From Gracilaria domingensis (Eukaryota; Rhodophyta; Florideophyceae; Gracilariales; Gracilariaceae), in assembly GCA_022539475.1 (NCBI GenBank), contig VCMS01000013.1, positions 248,001 through 312,000 of the forward strand: 64,000 nucleotides of DNA, written 5' to 3'. The notes under the pieces were generated by a model that was not told where the DNA came from, did not search any database, and saw only the letters and a program-made list of their open reading frames with translations. The first letter of the stretch is position 1. Each line of letters opens with the position of its first letter. Made by a program: the position numbers and the translations under genes. This document shows positions 63,680 to 64,000 of this stretch, one piece after another.

Positions 63680-64000
63680 GGGGGGGGAGGGCTGGGGAGA
63701 GGGGGGCGGAGGGAGAGCGTGAGGTGGGAGGGGGGGTGGGGTGGGCGGTGCGTGGGAAGGGGGGGGGGGGGGGGGAGGTGGTGCGTGCGGGGCGGTACGA
63801 GAAGAGGGCGGGGGCGGGGGCGGGAGGCGTTAAGTACGCAACGGCGCGCGGAGGGGGCGAGCGCGCGGCGTGGGACAGCACGGCGGGGGGGGGGGGGGGC
63901 GCCGGCGAGGCGGCGAAAAAGGCACGCGCGCCATTTACAGCGCGCCCAAAATACGCAGTGAATCGCTGAATCCACAATCAAATTACACTCAATTCACGCC
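63680..64000. promoter_or_regulatory. G-run-rich promoter of the C2H2 gene, truncated by window end
   Basis: Plus-strand G-runs (about 63680-63770 and 63884-63899) and GCGCGC words; the minus strand is a C-rich leader. Whether a divergent gene follows is outside the window. Confidence 0.5.

Overview
The window reads as nuclear DNA of a photosynthetic eukaryote, most plausibly a red alga. Nearly all genes are single-exon. Two short GT-AG introns can be placed. There is a TOC34-like plastid import GTPase, and an ABC1 kinase and an HNH protein have basic N-termini of the transit-peptide kind. The other genes are eukaryotic housekeeping types: CDC73, SYS1, the NEDD8-activating enzyme subunit, CK1 and an ATM1-type ABC transporter. 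The species is not determined; the red-algal call is inference.

Layout. 1-374 holds the broken C-terminal end of a GH43 arabinanase. 4.4-5.7 kb is a CK1-like kinase. 6.6-18.5 kb holds two head-to-head secreted malectin/PKD/TIG/GSDH-propeller paralogues. 19.8-21.2 kb is CDC73. 23.2-30.6 kb alternates divergent and convergent genes: GT4 glycosyltransferase, SYS1, TOC34-like GTPase and a five-finger C2H2 protein. 32.0-33.2 kb is a gene whose reading frame breaks inside a CAC microsatellite. 36.0-40.8 kb pairs an RNase III-fold protein with a divergent AdoMetDC/ODC-like fusion. The fusion gene is preceded by a 52-codon uORF resembling the plant AdoMetDC uORF. 42-49 kb holds a spliced zinc-finger gene, a spliced seven-helix membrane protein, an HNH protein and an ABC1 kinase. 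48.7-57.2 kb is repeat-rich and nearly gene-free, with a 1.5-kb foldback element, several near-perfect palindromes and one small secreted-protein gene. 57.3-63.7 kb holds the ABC transporter, NAE1/AXR1 and a second five-finger C2H2 protein.

Divergent pairs (GT4/SYS1, TOC34/C2H2, RNase III/AdoMetDC, HNH/ABC1K) share 0.4-0.9 kb intergenic regions. These are extremely rich in GC dinucleotides and carry CCAAT and CACGTG motifs. The islands run into the adjoining exons, so many long Arg/Ala/Pro open frames there are artefacts of GC content. No rRNA, tRNA or CRISPR was found. The most notable finds are the AdoMetDC gene with an apparently eroded ODC-like half, and its uORF.
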